The notes under the pieces were generated by a model. That model made no database searches. It saw only the letters and a list, made by a program, of their open reading frames with translations, and was not told the origin of the DNA. From assembly GCF_011050365.1 (NCBI RefSeq), contig NZ_DRFV01000008.1, positions 310,001 to 374,000 on the forward strand: DNA of 64,000 nucleotides. Reading direction: 5' to 3'. Both the position numbers and the translations under genes were made by a program. Positions 46,344 to 55,590 of the stretch are shown here, in pieces (within the stretch, counting starts at the first letter, position 1; every line of letters starts with the position of its first letter). This DNA comes from Pseudohongiella sp. GTDB taxonomy: Bacteria > Pseudomonadota > Gammaproteobacteria > Pseudomonadales > Pseudohongiellaceae.

Positions 46344-46757
46344 TTAAAGTGTCAGCGTAAATGTGGCTTGATAGGGCACTCCGGCATGTTCAATCTGCAG
46401 GCGTAATTCCCACTCCCCGTTCATGTGAAAGCGCACGCCCTGCAGGCGGTAACGACCCTCGCCCGGTTGTCCGGTCACCTGCGGACTGGTTGCCAGTCCG
46501 TGGTTGTGTAAAGGCATGCCGCCGTCAACCTGGATGACGGCATCATTGATGGCTTCGCCCTGTGTATCATGGACGCTGATAATCCAGGTATGCATCTGAT
46601 TGATGGTCACAGGTTCCAGTTCACTTTGCATGGTTACGTGCAATCCTGCCGGCTGGCTCACTGTTGTCAGGGGACTGGTAGCGGCGCCGCTGGTAGCCAT
46701 GGCGAAAGTGAAACCCAGGACAATGACGATCGCCAGGCTGCGTTCAGGTTGCTTCAT
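46344..46757 (-). CDS. YtkA/FixH-like periplasmic protein
   Basis: A 137-residue protein with a signal/anchor segment (about 8-26). It contains the YtkA-like beta-sandwich pattern: the HTWIISVHD strand, the GGMPLHNHG loop and a late FHMNGEWELRLQI strand. The Met/His-rich loop could bind copper. Relatives sit next to cytochrome oxidase or copper genes; here it lies 14 bases upstream of a di-haem peroxidase gene. Confidence 0.75.
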   Translation of the reverse strand: MKQPERSLAIVIVLGFTFAMATSGAATSPLTTVSQPAGLHVTMQSELEPVTINQMHTWIISVHDTQGEAINDAVIQVDGGMPLHNHGLATSPQVTGQPGEGRYRLQGVRFHMNGEWELRLQIEHAGVPYQATFTLTL

Positions 46758-47418
46758 GGTTTACTCCGGTTGCACTGGATTGACTGCGACGGCCCCGGCG
46801 GCGGACTGCAAACCAGAGCAGCGCCAGTATCGGCAACCCCAGGGGCCAGTTGGACCAGACAGACGCGCCAACCCGGAAAGGGAAAACGGCGTGATAAAGA
46901 ATGTCGTCGCTGGGATGCGGTATGCTGACGATGCCGATGTAGTCACCGGTGCTTTCAAAGTCGTGCAATATCCGGGCTACGCCGTCGGGCTGAGCAGGCA
47001 GGGATTGTAAAAACACGGTGTCGGCGCTGAGCTGTTCGGCCGTCATCCCGGCTATGTCCTGCCAGCGCACAAAGCGGCCCAGTCCGCTGTTGTTGTGCAT
47101 GATGCGGAACTCAAGTGGCACCTGGCGCATGGAGTCATGCCGATATTCCATGACAAACACGCTTGCGTCGGCGTTGGGTATATCTTCGCAGAAACCCTGA
47201 TGGCCAGTGGCTTCGGGCTGGAAAATGGAAAAGTGCGCGCTGTAAAAACCGAACTGGATAACGCAGGCGTCACCTTCGTCAACCACGCTGCCGTGGCCCA
47301 GAACCTGGCCGCTCTGCGTCAGTGTCCACGCCAGAATCAGCAAGGCCGCGAGCCTCCGGCGCCAGCTGGCCTGGCCTGCGATTGCGTGCATGCGGGTATT
47401 GGCGGGCAACTGAGTCAC
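46744..47418 (-). CDS. C-terminally anchored periplasmic protein, unknown family
   Basis: A 224-residue protein with an N-terminal signal or helix (about 19-40), a soluble periplasmic domain with two Cys (CVIQFGFYSAHFSIFQ and GFCEDIP) and a C-terminal helix (about 188-205) followed by a basic RRRGRR tail. The GTG start has AGGTG upstream. It overlaps the YtkA-like gene by 14 bases and is the first gene of the peroxidase cluster. I do not know its function; a role as partner or receptor for the peroxidase is a guess. Confidence 0.6.
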   Translation of the reverse strand: MTQLPANTRMHAIAGQASWRRRLAALLILAWTLTQSGQVLGHGSVVDEGDACVIQFGFYSAHFSIFQPEATGHQGFCEDIPNADASVFVMEYRHDSMRQVPLEFRIMHNNSGLGRFVRWQDIAGMTAEQLSADTVFLQSLPAQPDGVARILHDFESTGDYIGIVSIPHPSDDILYHAVFPFRVGASVWSNWPLGLPILALLWFAVRRRGRRSQSSATGVNHEAT

Positions 47419-47441
47419 GATGACACCTGACTTATTATTAT

Positions 47442-47456
47442 GTTATCGAGGATAAC
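47442..47456. promoter_or_regulatory. palindromic site in the divergent promoter region
   Basis: GTTATC-GAG-GATAAC, a 6-3-6 inverted repeat, 24 bases upstream of the GTG at 47418 in the 150-base gap between the peroxidase cluster and the amidase gene. It has the size and symmetry of a repressor operator. No matching regulator gene is in the window. Confidence 0.5.
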
Positions 47457-47568
47457 GTAACAAGGCGTGAATGGGAAACAGGCTGGAAACTCTGTGCAAA
47501 GCCTTCTATTATCTTGCTCGAACCAATGAATGGTGTTTTTCACAATTTGCCCTGACAGGAGTGGCTGA

Positions 47569-49122
47569 ATGTTTTTGTGTCGACGATTATTGACTGTGAA
47601 TGTTCTGGCCCTGGCCGTGCTGTCGGCCTGCAGTGGAGAACCGGCGCAGGAGGACCAGCCGCAATGGATGGACGCACGCACCGCCCTGAATGCGCTCAAT
47701 ACCGGTGAGCTGAGCAGTCAGGCGCTGGTCACCTACTATTTGAATAATATTGCCCGGGACAACCGGCAAGGGCATGAACTGGCGGCCATTATCGATGTCA
47801 ATGCGCAGGCGCTGGCGCAGGCGCAGGCTCTGGATGCGGAGCGCGCCGCCGGTACCGTGAGGTCGGCACTGCACGGGTTGCCGGTGGTGTTGAAAGCCAA
47901 TATCGCGACCGCCGACGATATGCCAACAACGGCGGGCGCGTTAGCGCTGCAGGGCCATCTGACCAACCGTGATGCTGCGCTGGTGGCGCAGCTACGTGAC
48001 GCCGGGGCTATCATCCTGGCGAAAGCGAATTTGTCCGAGTGGGCCAATTTTCGGGGTGAAGACTCAATCAGCGGCTGGTCCGCGCTGGGCGGGCAGACCC
48101 TTAATCCACATTTGCTCACCCATACGCCTTGCGGTTCCAGTGCCGGTTCTGCGGTTGCCGTGGCCGCTGACATGACCCTGCTGGCAATTGGCACCGAGAC
48201 GGATGGCTCGATCATGTGCCCGGCCGCGATCAATGGCATTGTTGGTATCAAGCCCACCCGCGGCAGTGTGTCTGGCGAGGGCATCATTCCGATTGCCAGC
48301 GCACAGGATATCGCCGGACCGATGGCGCGTAATGTATTTGATGCGGCGCTGTTGCTGGATGGCATACTGACACCGGAGGCCCGCAGCCGGTTTCAGCAAC
48401 CATTGAGCTACAGCGTCGATCAGGTCCCTGACTTGCAGAAGGTGGTGCTGGTCAGAGCCTATGATGCCAGAGAGTCGGCTTTCGCGCCGGTGTTCGATCA
48501 GCTGACAGATATGTTTGAATCGCGCGGCGTTGAAGTTGTTCAGCTTGCCGACTGGCAGGCGCCACGGGAGATGGGAGCGGCCGAGTTTGAGGTATTGATC
48601 TATGAGTTCCGGCGCGACCTTGAGCAGTGGTTACAGGATTATGATGTGGCAGAAGACGTCAACACCTTTGCCGAACTGGTCGCCTTCAACAACACCCGTG
48701 GCGAAGCGGCGCTGGGGCCATTCGGTCAGGAATACCTGGAGCAGGCTGCAGCAGTTGATCTGGTCGCGGATCAGGCCTCCTACCAACAGGCACTGGCAAG
48801 CAGTCGGCAGCTGGCCGAAGCCATGCTCAATGAATATCTGCAGGTGCAGGGCGCTGATGCCATTATCCTGCCGTCCTACAGCAAGGCCTGGCCGATAGAT
48901 CCGGATAGCGGTGATGGATTTGGTTTCGGTACATCGGGGCCGGCGGCCATTTCCGGGTATCCGTCGATCACGCTACCGGCTGCGTTCAATGGCATCTTGC
49001 CGCTGGGGATCAGTGTGGTGGGACTGCCCTGGTCCGAACCCACGCTGCTCAGCCTGGCGGCCGAGCTGGAGCGTGAACTGGATGCGTATCAGGCGCCGCA
49101 ATTTGCCACTGCAGCGCCTTGA
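47569..49122 (+). CDS. amidase-signature lipoprotein
   Basis: A 517-residue enzyme with lipobox LSAC (Cys21). The amidase signature Ser-cisSer-Lys triad is visible: Lys in VVLKANIAT, the cis-Ser in GSSAGSAVAV, and the nucleophile Ser in ETDGSIMCPA. These hydrolyse amides of many kinds. Being lipid-anchored it acts on periplasmic or external substrates. It is divergent from the peroxidase cluster and its end converges on the chemoreceptor gene. Confidence 0.92.
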   Translation: MFLCRRLLTVNVLALAVLSACSGEPAQEDQPQWMDARTALNALNTGELSSQALVTYYLNNIARDNRQGHELAAIIDVNAQALAQAQALDAERAAGTVRSALHGLPVVLKANIATADDMPTTAGALALQGHLTNRDAALVAQLRDAGAIILAKANLSEWANFRGEDSISGWSALGGQTLNPHLLTHTPCGSSAGSAVAVAADMTLLAIGTETDGSIMCPAAINGIVGIKPTRGSVSGEGIIPIASAQDIAGPMARNVFDAALLLDGILTPEARSRFQQPLSYSVDQVPDLQKVVLVRAYDARESAFAPVFDQLTDMFESRGVEVVQLADWQAPREMGAAEFEVLIYEFRRDLEQWLQDYDVAEDVNTFAELVAFNNTRGEAALGPFGQEYLEQAAAVDLVADQASYQQALASSRQLAEAMLNEYLQVQGADAIILPSYSKAWPIDPDSGDGFGFGTSGPAAISGYPSITLPAAFNGILPLGISVVGLPWSEPTLLSLAAELERELDAYQAPQFATAAP

Positions 49123-49128
49123 TGATGA

Positions 49129-50697
49129 TCAGGCTCTGTGCTGGCCCGGGGCATCACATTTGAAATGACCAACCAGGGTTTGCAGCTCGGCTGCAAGCCT
49201 GGCCAGTTCATTGGCACCGGTGCTGATTTCGCGTGAACCGGTAGCAGTTTCATTGGCAACATCAGAGATGTTGTTGATATTGCGATTGATCTCCAGGCTG
49301 ACGGCAGATTGTTCTTCTGAAGCACTGGCGATCTGGTTGCTCATGTCCTTGATCACTGATACCGCGCGGGTGATGTTCTGCAAGGATTGTCCGGCACGGC
49401 TGGCGTGATCCACACTGGATGCGGCCTGATCCTTGCCTTTCACCATGACCTGCACAGCCTGGTTGGCGCCTGTCTGCAGCTTGCTGATCATGTTCTGGAT
49501 TTCTTCGGTCGATGCCTGGGTGCGGCTGGCCAGAGTGCGCACTTCGTCGGCCACCACCGCAAATCCGCGACCCTGCTCACCCGCTCGCGCCGCTTCAATA
49601 GCCGCGTTCAGAGCCAACAGGTTGGTTTGCTCGGCAATGCCACGAATGACATCAAGTACCGAGCCAATGCTGTCGGTTTCCTTCTGCAGATTCGTGATCA
49701 CTTCCGAGGCCTGATCGATATCAAGTGCCAGGGCGTTAATGGCGCCCATGGTCTGGGTTACCACATCGGCGCCTTTGCTGGATTCGTCATCCGCCTTTTG
49801 CGCATCATTTGCTGCCATGCCAACATTGCGCGCGACTTCCTCAACCGTGGTCGACATCTCTGACATGGCTTTGGCCACGTGTTCGATCTCGCTTTGCTGG
49901 CGCAGCGCGCCGGCAGAGGTTTTGGTAATGGTGCCTGACAACTGCTCGGCGGCGGCGCTCAGATTGATGGCAGATTCCTTGAACTTGCCTACAACATCAT
50001 GCACGCGAGCGGCAAACAGGTTGAACCAGTGCGCCAGCTCGCCCACTTCGTCCTTGCTGGTAACGTGTATGCGTTTGGTGAGGTCGCCGTCACCTTCAGC
50101 CATGTCGCGCAGCGCGTTCACCACTTCAACGACAGGGCGTACTATGGAGCGCTGAATCAGGAATGAGATTGCCAGTGCCAGCGCGGTCACACCCAATACG
50201 ATCAGGACCGAGATAAGGGTAGTGGCGCTGACCAGTGCTTCCCGCTCTGCCAGACTCACCCGCATGTACAATGTGCCGATAACATCGCCGTCCATCGCTA
50301 CCGGCTCAAACAGTTCCAGGTAGCCAAGGTCGTTGTGTTGCACGACTTCATGCCGGCCCGGACTTTGCGGCAGTGCGCCGGCGCTCTCACCATCAGCAAC
50401 AAAGTTGGCAAAAGGACTGCCGCTGTCGTCAAACAATACCGCCGCCATGATGTTTTCATTGACGTCCAGTGCGCGCAATGTCTCGGTGGCAGAAACATCG
50501 TCAAAAAACGCCAGCGCCCCGGTAGTGTTGGTACCGATCAGGCGGGCAGTGGTTAACGCCTCTGTTCTCATGGCCTCATCAAGACGGTTCAGTTCGACGG
50601 TGAACAATATCGCCGTCGACATGATTACCGCCAGCGCGCTGGTCAGTGTGACTCCCGTCAGCACTTTCCATTTGAGACTCCAGTTTATATTTGACAC
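49129..50697 (-). CDS. methyl-accepting chemotaxis protein with CHASE8 input
   Basis: A 522-residue chemoreceptor: N-terminal helix (about 13-33), a periplasmic CHASE8-like domain (about 38-150) with [16 protein letters not shown], a second helix, HAMP, then a long coiled-coil signalling domain with the hairpin tip [25 protein letters not shown]8 is best known from YfiN-type diguanylate cyclases controlled by YfiR. Here the output is a chemoreceptor, and a YfiR-like gene lies directly upstream. The GTG start is supported by GGAGGA 7 bases upstream. Confidence 0.9.
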   Translation of the reverse strand: MSNINWSLKWKVLTGVTLTSALAVIMSTAILFTVELNRLDEAMRTEALTTARLIGTNTTGALAFFDDVSATETLRALDVNENIMAAVLFDDSGSPFANFVADGESAGALPQSPGRHEVVQHNDLGYLELFEPVAMDGDVIGTLYMRVSLAEREALVSATTLISVLIVLGVTALALAISFLIQRSIVRPVVEVVNALRDMAEGDGDLTKRIHVTSKDEVGELAHWFNLFAARVHDVVGKFKESAINLSAAAEQLSGTITKTSAGALRQQSEIEHVAKAMSEMSTTVEEVARNVGMAANDAQKADDESSKGADVVTQTMGAINALALDIDQASEVITNLQKETDSIGSVLDVIRGIAEQTNLLALNAAIEAARAGEQGRGFAVVADEVRTLASRTQASTEEIQNMISKLQTGANQAVQVMVKGKDQAASSVDHASRAGQSLQNITRAVSVIKDMSNQIASASEEQSAVSLEINRNINNISDVANETATGSREISTGANELARLAAELQTLVGHFKCDAPGQHRA

Positions 50698-50735
50698 GGT
50701 TAGGTCCTCCAGCGGCAGTCGTGTGGTTTACACCC

Positions 50736-51305
50736 TCACTGAATTGCGCGCATTAACTGTTCGCGAACGTTCAGGCCGGTATTCTCGATCAGAGTCCGGT
50801 TCATACGGATGGCGATACGATCACCGCGCTCGCCGCTCAGGCCGATCATGCCGCCGTCTTCAGGGAAATTGCTGATTTCGCTGACGGTCAGTGCGTGCGA
50901 GCCGGCAACAGCGCCGGTAATTTCCGCAGTGCGGCCGGTTTCACTGGAGCTGACATAAACGATGTGACATTCACGGGCAGAGCTCAGGTCGCTGCCGGGC
51001 AGATTGCTCACGGAGATCGTGCGGTCGCCGGCGCGCTTACCATTAACGTGCTGGTCAAGTGAACGGCCGAGCTCGTTTTCGCCCAGCACACAAACGCGCA
51101 GATCGCTGTCAGCGCTGCTGAAAGCAGCTGCCGGCCAGTCGATGAAACGGCCAAAGTTCATCACGAAGCGGGCAATGGCGTCGCTACCGCCGTCACTGCG
51201 GGCAATCTGACCCTCCTGGGCGTGGCTTGATGTGGCGGCGAATGCCGAAAGTAAACCGATGATCATAAACCGGCGTAAGAGGGGACGGGTCGAAATGATA
51301 GTCAT
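50736..51305 (-). CDS. YfiR-family periplasmic protein
   Basis: A protein of about 189 residues with a signal peptide (cleavage near SHAQ). It matches the YfiR pattern: FGRFIDWPAAAF, LRVCVLGEN (with Cys) and CHIVYVSSS. YfiR is a periplasmic redox-sensitive repressor that binds the CHASE8 domain of YfiN in Pseudomonas. Here the next gene, 38 bases on, is a CHASE8 chemoreceptor, so YfiR probably regulates its activity. The start at ATG 51305 is set by the leader; the frame is open to 51362. Confidence 0.85.
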   Translation of the reverse strand: MTIISTRPLLRRFMIIGLLSAFAATSSHAQEGQIARSDGGSDAIARFVMNFGRFIDWPAAAFSSADSDLRVCVLGENELGRSLDQHVNGKRAGDRTISVSNLPGSDLSSARECHIVYVSSSETGRTAEITGAVAGSHALTVSEISNFPEDGGMIGLSGERGDRIAIRMNRTLIENTGLNVREQLMRAIQ

Positions 51306-51546
51306 GAGCTTTCTCTGCTGTAAAATGTTTGTTAGTGTCGCCTGTCGGCTAAACGCAGACATGTGATTGCAGCTGCGTTATTGATTTCAGGTGTAGGGGA
51401 TGGCTGCAAGACAGTAAACGGCCGAATATTCGAAAGCTTTAGAAAAAAATATTCTATTTTGTGTCATTGGGTAGCGGCACCGCCAAGGTGACTTGCCACA
51501 AACCATGTCGGCGCGCATTGGTACAGCAAATAAGCGAGGAGCAACA

Positions 51547-53118
51547 ATGGCTCATGGCGACATGGAGAGGACGGTCGGCCGCGGATGGTTTACCCGGTTT
51601 CTGGACGGCGTTGAATGGCTCGGTAACTTGCTGCCCCATCCGGTAACGCTGTTCGCCCTGCTCGCCTTTGGCATGGTGTTAGTGTCCGGTTTGTTCGGTG
51701 CGTTGGGTGTTTCGGTACCGGATCCGCGGCCGTCGGCAGCCGACGGTGCCACGATTGAGGCGGTCAGCCTGCTTAATGCTGAAGGCTTGCGCCTGATTCT
51801 GGGCAATCTGGTGAGCAACTTTGTCAATTTTGCGCCCCTCGGTGTTGTTCTGGTTGCCATGCTCGGTGTCGGTATCGCCGAAAAGTCGGGCCTGTTATCC
51901 GCGATGGTGCGGGGCATTGTGCTTAGTGCGCCCCGGCATGTAGTCACGGTCGCAATCGTTTTTGCCGGTGTCATCTCCAATACCGCCTCGGAAATGGGTT
52001 ATGTGGTGTTGGTGCCATTGGCCGGTGCCATCTTTTTGGCCCTGGGGCGGCATCCGCTGGCCGGTATGGCTGCCGCCTTCGCCGGCGTATCCGGTGGCTA
52101 CAGCGCCAATCTGCTGATTGGAACGGTAGATCCGTTGCTGGCCGGAATCACCCAGGAGGCGGCGCGCCTGCTCGATCCGTCCTACGAAGTCTATGCCACC
52201 GCCAACTGGTACTTCATGGCAGTCAGCACCTTCCTGATTACCACCGTCGGTTCACTGGTCACGATCTATATTGTTGAGCCCAAGCTGGGCGAATATGACG
52301 ACAGCAACGCTGACCCGAGTGTGCTCGATGGCAGTAGCATGGAAAAACTGAAACCGGTGGAACGCAAGGGTCTGTTGGTTGCCGGTATGGCCGCCGCACT
52401 GGTGCTGGCGCTGATTGCATTATTGGCGGTGCCCCAGGGCGCGCCATTGCGCGATCCCGTTGACGGCGGTGCCGGGCCATTCTTTCGCAGTATCGTGGCC
52501 TTCATTTTTCTGTTTTTCCTGGTGACCGGATTTGCCTATGGCCGTGTCACCGGCACCATGCGTAATGACCGGGATGTGATTGATGCCATGGCGTCGGCAG
52601 TGTCGACCCTGGGGCTCTATGTGGTGCTGGTATTTTTCGCCGCGCAGTTTGTGGCTTTTTTCGGCTGGACCAATCTGGGTGTCATTACTGCCGTCACCGG
52701 CGCCGAGTTCCTGATCAGCGCTGAATTGACGGGACCGCTGGTATTCCTGTTTTTCATCATCATGTGCTGTTTTGTCAACCTGATGCTGGGCTCGGCGTCC
52801 GCGCAATGGGCGGTGACCGCACCGGTGTTTGTGCCCATGCTGATGCTGGTGGGTTATGCGCCGGAGCTGATCCAGGCGGCGTACCGCATCGGTGACTCAA
52901 CCACCAATATCATCACACCGATGATGAGTTATTTTGGTTTGATTCTGGCCTGGGCTACCCGCTACAACAAAAACATCGGCATCGGTACCATGATCGCGAC
53001 GATGTTGCCGTTTTCCATATTCTTCTTCATTTTCTGGGTCATTCTGTTTTATGTCTGGGTGTTCCTGCTTGGTCTGCCGGTCGGACCTGGCGCCGCGACC
53101 TACTATCCGGCGGGCTGA
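51547..53118 (+). CDS. AbgT-family transporter
   Basis: A protein of about 523 residues with some 12 to 13 helices, belonging to the p-aminobenzoyl-glutamate/antimetabolite transporter family. The segments [43 protein letters not shown] and [30 protein letters not shown] are conserved. E. coli AbgT imports p-aminobenzoyl-glutamate, and some relatives export sulfonamides. The ATG at 51547 follows AGGAG; the frame extends to 51493. The 240-base upstream gap holds an AT-rich stretch but no clear promoter. Confidence 0.93.
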   Translation: MAHGDMERTVGRGWFTRFLDGVEWLGNLLPHPVTLFALLAFGMVLVSGLFGALGVSVPDPRPSAADGATIEAVSLLNAEGLRLILGNLVSNFVNFAPLGVVLVAMLGVGIAEKSGLLSAMVRGIVLSAPRHVVTVAIVFAGVISNTASEMGYVVLVPLAGAIFLALGRHPLAGMAAAFAGVSGGYSANLLIGTVDPLLAGITQEAARLLDPSYEVYATANWYFMAVSTFLITTVGSLVTIYIVEPKLGEYDDSNADPSVLDGSSMEKLKPVERKGLLVAGMAAALVLALIALLAVPQGAPLRDPVDGGAGPFFRSIVAFIFLFFLVTGFAYGRVTGTMRNDRDVIDAMASAVSTLGLYVVLVFFAAQFVAFFGWTNLGVITAVTGAEFLISAELTGPLVFLFFIIMCCFVNLMLGSASAQWAVTAPVFVPMLMLVGYAPELIQAAYRIGDSTTNIITPMMSYFGLILAWATRYNKNIGIGTMIATMLPFSIFFFIFWVILFYVWVFLLGLPVGPGAATYYPAG

Positions 53119-53166
53119 ATGGCATCGCACTGCTGAAATGATCAAGGTTTGAGGGGCGATTCTCTG

Positions 53167-53172
53167 TATAAT
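53167..53172 (+). promoter_or_regulatory. -10 element upstream of the CvfB-like gene
   Basis: A perfect TATAAT 28 bases before the ATG at 53201. There is no good -35 at 16-18 bases upstream; TTGAGG at 53149-53154 is too close. Weak evidence for a promoter for the CvfB / S4 / YehS group. Confidence 0.35.
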
Positions 53173-53200
53173 TGCCCAAATCTGATTATTCGAGTATGAC

Positions 53201-54040
53201 ATGTTGCAGCTAGGCAAGGTTTATACCTTACAAGTCGTTGAATTTGCCGATTTTGGCGTATATCTGGGAGCCGGAGAGGGGGAGCGTGTGTTGCTGCCCC
53301 GGCGCCATGTGCCGGCAGGTGCCGCTATTGGTGACGATCTTCGGGTGTTCGTATACCTGGACAGTGAAGACCGACCGGTGGCAACCACAAAAATGCCCAA
53401 TGCCATGGTTGGGCAATTTGCCTACCTGCCGGTAGTGGATCGCAATGCCGTAGGCGCGTTTCTGGACTGGGGGCTGGAGAAAGACCTGCTGGTTCCGTTT
53501 ATGGAGCAGCACCGGCCCATGGAAGAAGAACGCTCCTACCTTGTCTATATTTATGTCGACAAGGTGCACGGACGCATTGTGGCATCGTCAAAGATCGACA
53601 AATTCCTTGACGATGACAAACCGCATCGCTTCAATGCCGGGCAGGCTGTTGACCTGATTATCGCCAACAGTACTGATCTGGGCTTCAAGGCGATTATTAA
53701 TCACCGCCACTGGGGTGTGCTGCACTCTGCCGACGTGTCACAGCGATTGAGTTTTGGCCAGAGCATCCGTGGTTATATCAAACATGTCCGTCCCGACGGG
53801 CGCATTGACCTGTCGCTGCGACCGGCGGTTGAGGTGTTGGATGAACAGGGTGCGGTGATTGTGGCGTACCTTGAAAAGCAGGATGGTTTTGCGCCGGTGC
53901 ATGATAAATCGTCACCCGAAGAAATAGCCCGCCTGTTTCACATCAGTAAAGCGGCGTTCAAAAAAGCCATTGGTCGTTTGTACAAGCAGGGCGTGATAGA
54001 AATTCGGCCCGATGGCATTCAACTTTGCGCCCGGACGTGA
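53201..54040 (+). CDS. CvfB-like RNA-binding protein (S1 domains plus winged helix)
   Basis: A 279-residue protein of the CvfB/YitL family: an N-terminal S1-like domain that starts LGKVYTLQVVEFADFGVYLG, two more S1-like parts (about 70-215) and a C-terminal winged helix (about 230-275, SPEEIARLFHISKAAFKKAIGRL). CvfB proteins bind RNA and affect virulence or global expression. It heads a short unit with an S4 protein and YehS. Confidence 0.87.
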   Translation: MLQLGKVYTLQVVEFADFGVYLGAGEGERVLLPRRHVPAGAAIGDDLRVFVYLDSEDRPVATTKMPNAMVGQFAYLPVVDRNAVGAFLDWGLEKDLLVPFMEQHRPMEEERSYLVYIYVDKVHGRIVASSKIDKFLDDDKPHRFNAGQAVDLIIANSTDLGFKAIINHRHWGVLHSADVSQRLSFGQSIRGYIKHVRPDGRIDLSLRPAVEVLDEQGAVIVAYLEKQDGFAPVHDKSSPEEIARLFHISKAAFKKAIGRLYKQGVIEIRPDGIQLCART

Positions 54041-54067
54041 ACGAAAAACTCAACGAAGTGGAAAACT

Positions 54068-54343
54068 ATGACCAGCAATACACCCGATAACCCGGACAGT
54101 CAGCAGTCGGCAACGAAGGCAGTGGATGTTGATGTCAACATCGTGCCTGTGGAGTTGTACAAGATTCTCAAATTCGAGGGCCTGGTCGGCAGCGGCGCTG
54201 AAGCCAAGTCTGTGGTCGCCGACGGCCTGGTGCGTGTCAACGGTGTTGTTGAGACCCGCAAGCGCAAGAAAATAGTTGCCGATGATGTCATTGAATTCGC
54301 CGGCCAACGCATGCGAATCGTATTCGCGGGAGCTGACGCATGA
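54068..54343 (+). CDS. S4-domain RNA-binding protein (YbcJ-like)
   Basis: A 91-residue protein containing a single S4 RNA-binding fold (about 28-88, with LYKILKFEGLVGSGAEAKSV and VRVNGVVETRKRKKI), as in E. coli YbcJ. It probably binds structured RNA. The stop overlaps the YehS start (ATGA). It lies 27 bases after the CvfB-like gene, so RNA-related roles are grouped. Confidence 0.85.
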   Translation: MTSNTPDNPDSQQSATKAVDVDVNIVPVELYKILKFEGLVGSGAEAKSVVADGLVRVNGVVETRKRKKIVADDVIEFAGQRMRIVFAGADA

Positions 54344-54810
54344 TTAATAATGATGTGTTGCGACGGCTGCGTTACGCGTTTGACTACAGCGACCAACAGA
54401 TGATGGATATTTTTGCCCAGGCTGAGTGCCAGGTGACGCGTGACCAGGTGTGCAACTGGCTGAAAGCGGAGGAGGATCCTGATTTCGTGTTCTGCGATGA
54501 CACCACACTCGCTATCTTCCTCAACGGGCTGATCAATCACCTGCGTGGCAAAAAAGATGGCCCGCAACCTGAACCGGAGCAGCAGTTGAGCAACAACATG
54601 ATTTTCATGAAATTGCGCATTGCCCTGAATCTGAAATCAGACGAGGTACTGGTCATGCTGGAAGATGTTGGTATGAGCCTGAGCCAGCATGAGCTGACAG
54701 CCCTGTTTCGGAAGCCCGGACATAAACATTATCGTGAATGCAAAGATCAGATCTTGCGAAATTTCCTCAAAGCGGTGCAGTTGAAATACCGTGGACAAAG
54801 TACTTCCTAG
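54340..54810 (+). CDS. yehS: DUF1456/YehS family protein
   Basis: A 156-residue protein made of two repeated all-helical units of about 70 residues; each begins with a segment like NNDVLRRLRYAFDYSDQQMMDIF or NNMIFMKLRIALNLKSDEVLVML. This is the DUF1456 family, of unknown function (YehS in E. coli). It overlaps the S4 gene by 4 bases and is translated with it. Confidence 0.93.
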   Translation: MINNDVLRRLRYAFDYSDQQMMDIFAQAECQVTRDQVCNWLKAEEDPDFVFCDDTTLAIFLNGLINHLRGKKDGPQPEPEQQLSNNMIFMKLRIALNLKSDEVLVMLEDVGMSLSQHELTALFRKPGHKHYRECKDQILRNFLKAVQLKYRGQSTS

Positions 54811-54820
54811 GAGTTCCGTG

Positions 54821-55573
54821 ATGAACATCAGACCAGTATTGGGCGCCGCCGCGGCCATGTTGCTCACTCACTGCACGTCACTTGCTGTTGACCAGGGCCT
54901 GCCTGCAGGGTTCAGCAGTTTGGCGTTGGTCGATGATACGATTGAACTCGACATGCGGTACCTGGAAGCCAACAATTTTGTTGGCGAGCCAATTACCGGT
55001 TACCAGGCATCAGCCTGTGTGTTGACAACGAGCGCGGCCTCGGCACTGGCCGAGGTGCAAGCGCAAGCCAATCTGCAGGGCTATTCGCTCAAGGTCTATG
55101 ATTGTTTTCGCCCGCAGCGCGCAGTTAACCATTTTGTCGCCTGGGCTGCAGATGCGGATGACAACAGGATGAAAGCCAGATTCTATCCGGATGTGCCCAA
55201 AAACGAGCTGTTTTCCCGAGGTTATATTGCCGAGCGCTCCGGGCATAGCCGGGGCAGCACCGTGGATCTGACGCTGGTGCCGCTGGGTTCCACGCAGCCC
55301 CTGGCTGACCCGATGGGTAACTACGATTGCCGGGGCGATCAGGCGCGACGTTTCCCGGACAATAGTCTCGACATGGGAACCGGGTACGACTGTTTTGACG
55401 CCCTGTCCCATACTGACAATCCCGACGTCGGCGCACAGGCGCTGGCCAACCGGCATCTGTTGCGGGAACTGATGAATGCTGCCGGCTTTGTGAATTATGA
55501 TCAGGAGTGGTGGCACTACACGCTGCGCGAGGAGCCCTTTACGGACCAGTATTTTGATTTTCCTATTCAATAA
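54821..55573 (+). CDS. ddpX: D-Ala-D-Ala dipeptidase, VanX/DdpX family
   Basis: A protein of about 250 residues with an N-terminal leader containing a Cys (residue 18), though the lipobox THC is not canonical. The zinc site is SGHSRGSTVD (His142, Asp149) with the late EWWHYTL pair; RPQR supplies the Arg. VanX/DdpX enzymes cleave D-Ala-D-Ala. In a secreted or anchored form this would recycle peptidoglycan fragments. ATG 54821 is set by AGGAG 7 bases upstream; the frame extends to 54791, overlapping yehS. Confidence 0.88.
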   Translation: MNIRPVLGAAAAMLLTHCTSLAVDQGLPAGFSSLALVDDTIELDMRYLEANNFVGEPITGYQASACVLTTSAASALAEVQAQANLQGYSLKVYDCFRPQRAVNHFVAWAADADDNRMKARFYPDVPKNELFSRGYIAERSGHSRGSTVDLTLVPLGSTQPLADPMGNYDCRGDQARRFPDNSLDMGTGYDCFDALSHTDNPDVGAQALANRHLLRELMNAAGFVNYDQEWWHYTLREEPFTDQYFDFPIQ

Positions 55574-55590
55574 CTTGATAAAGGTCTGTT

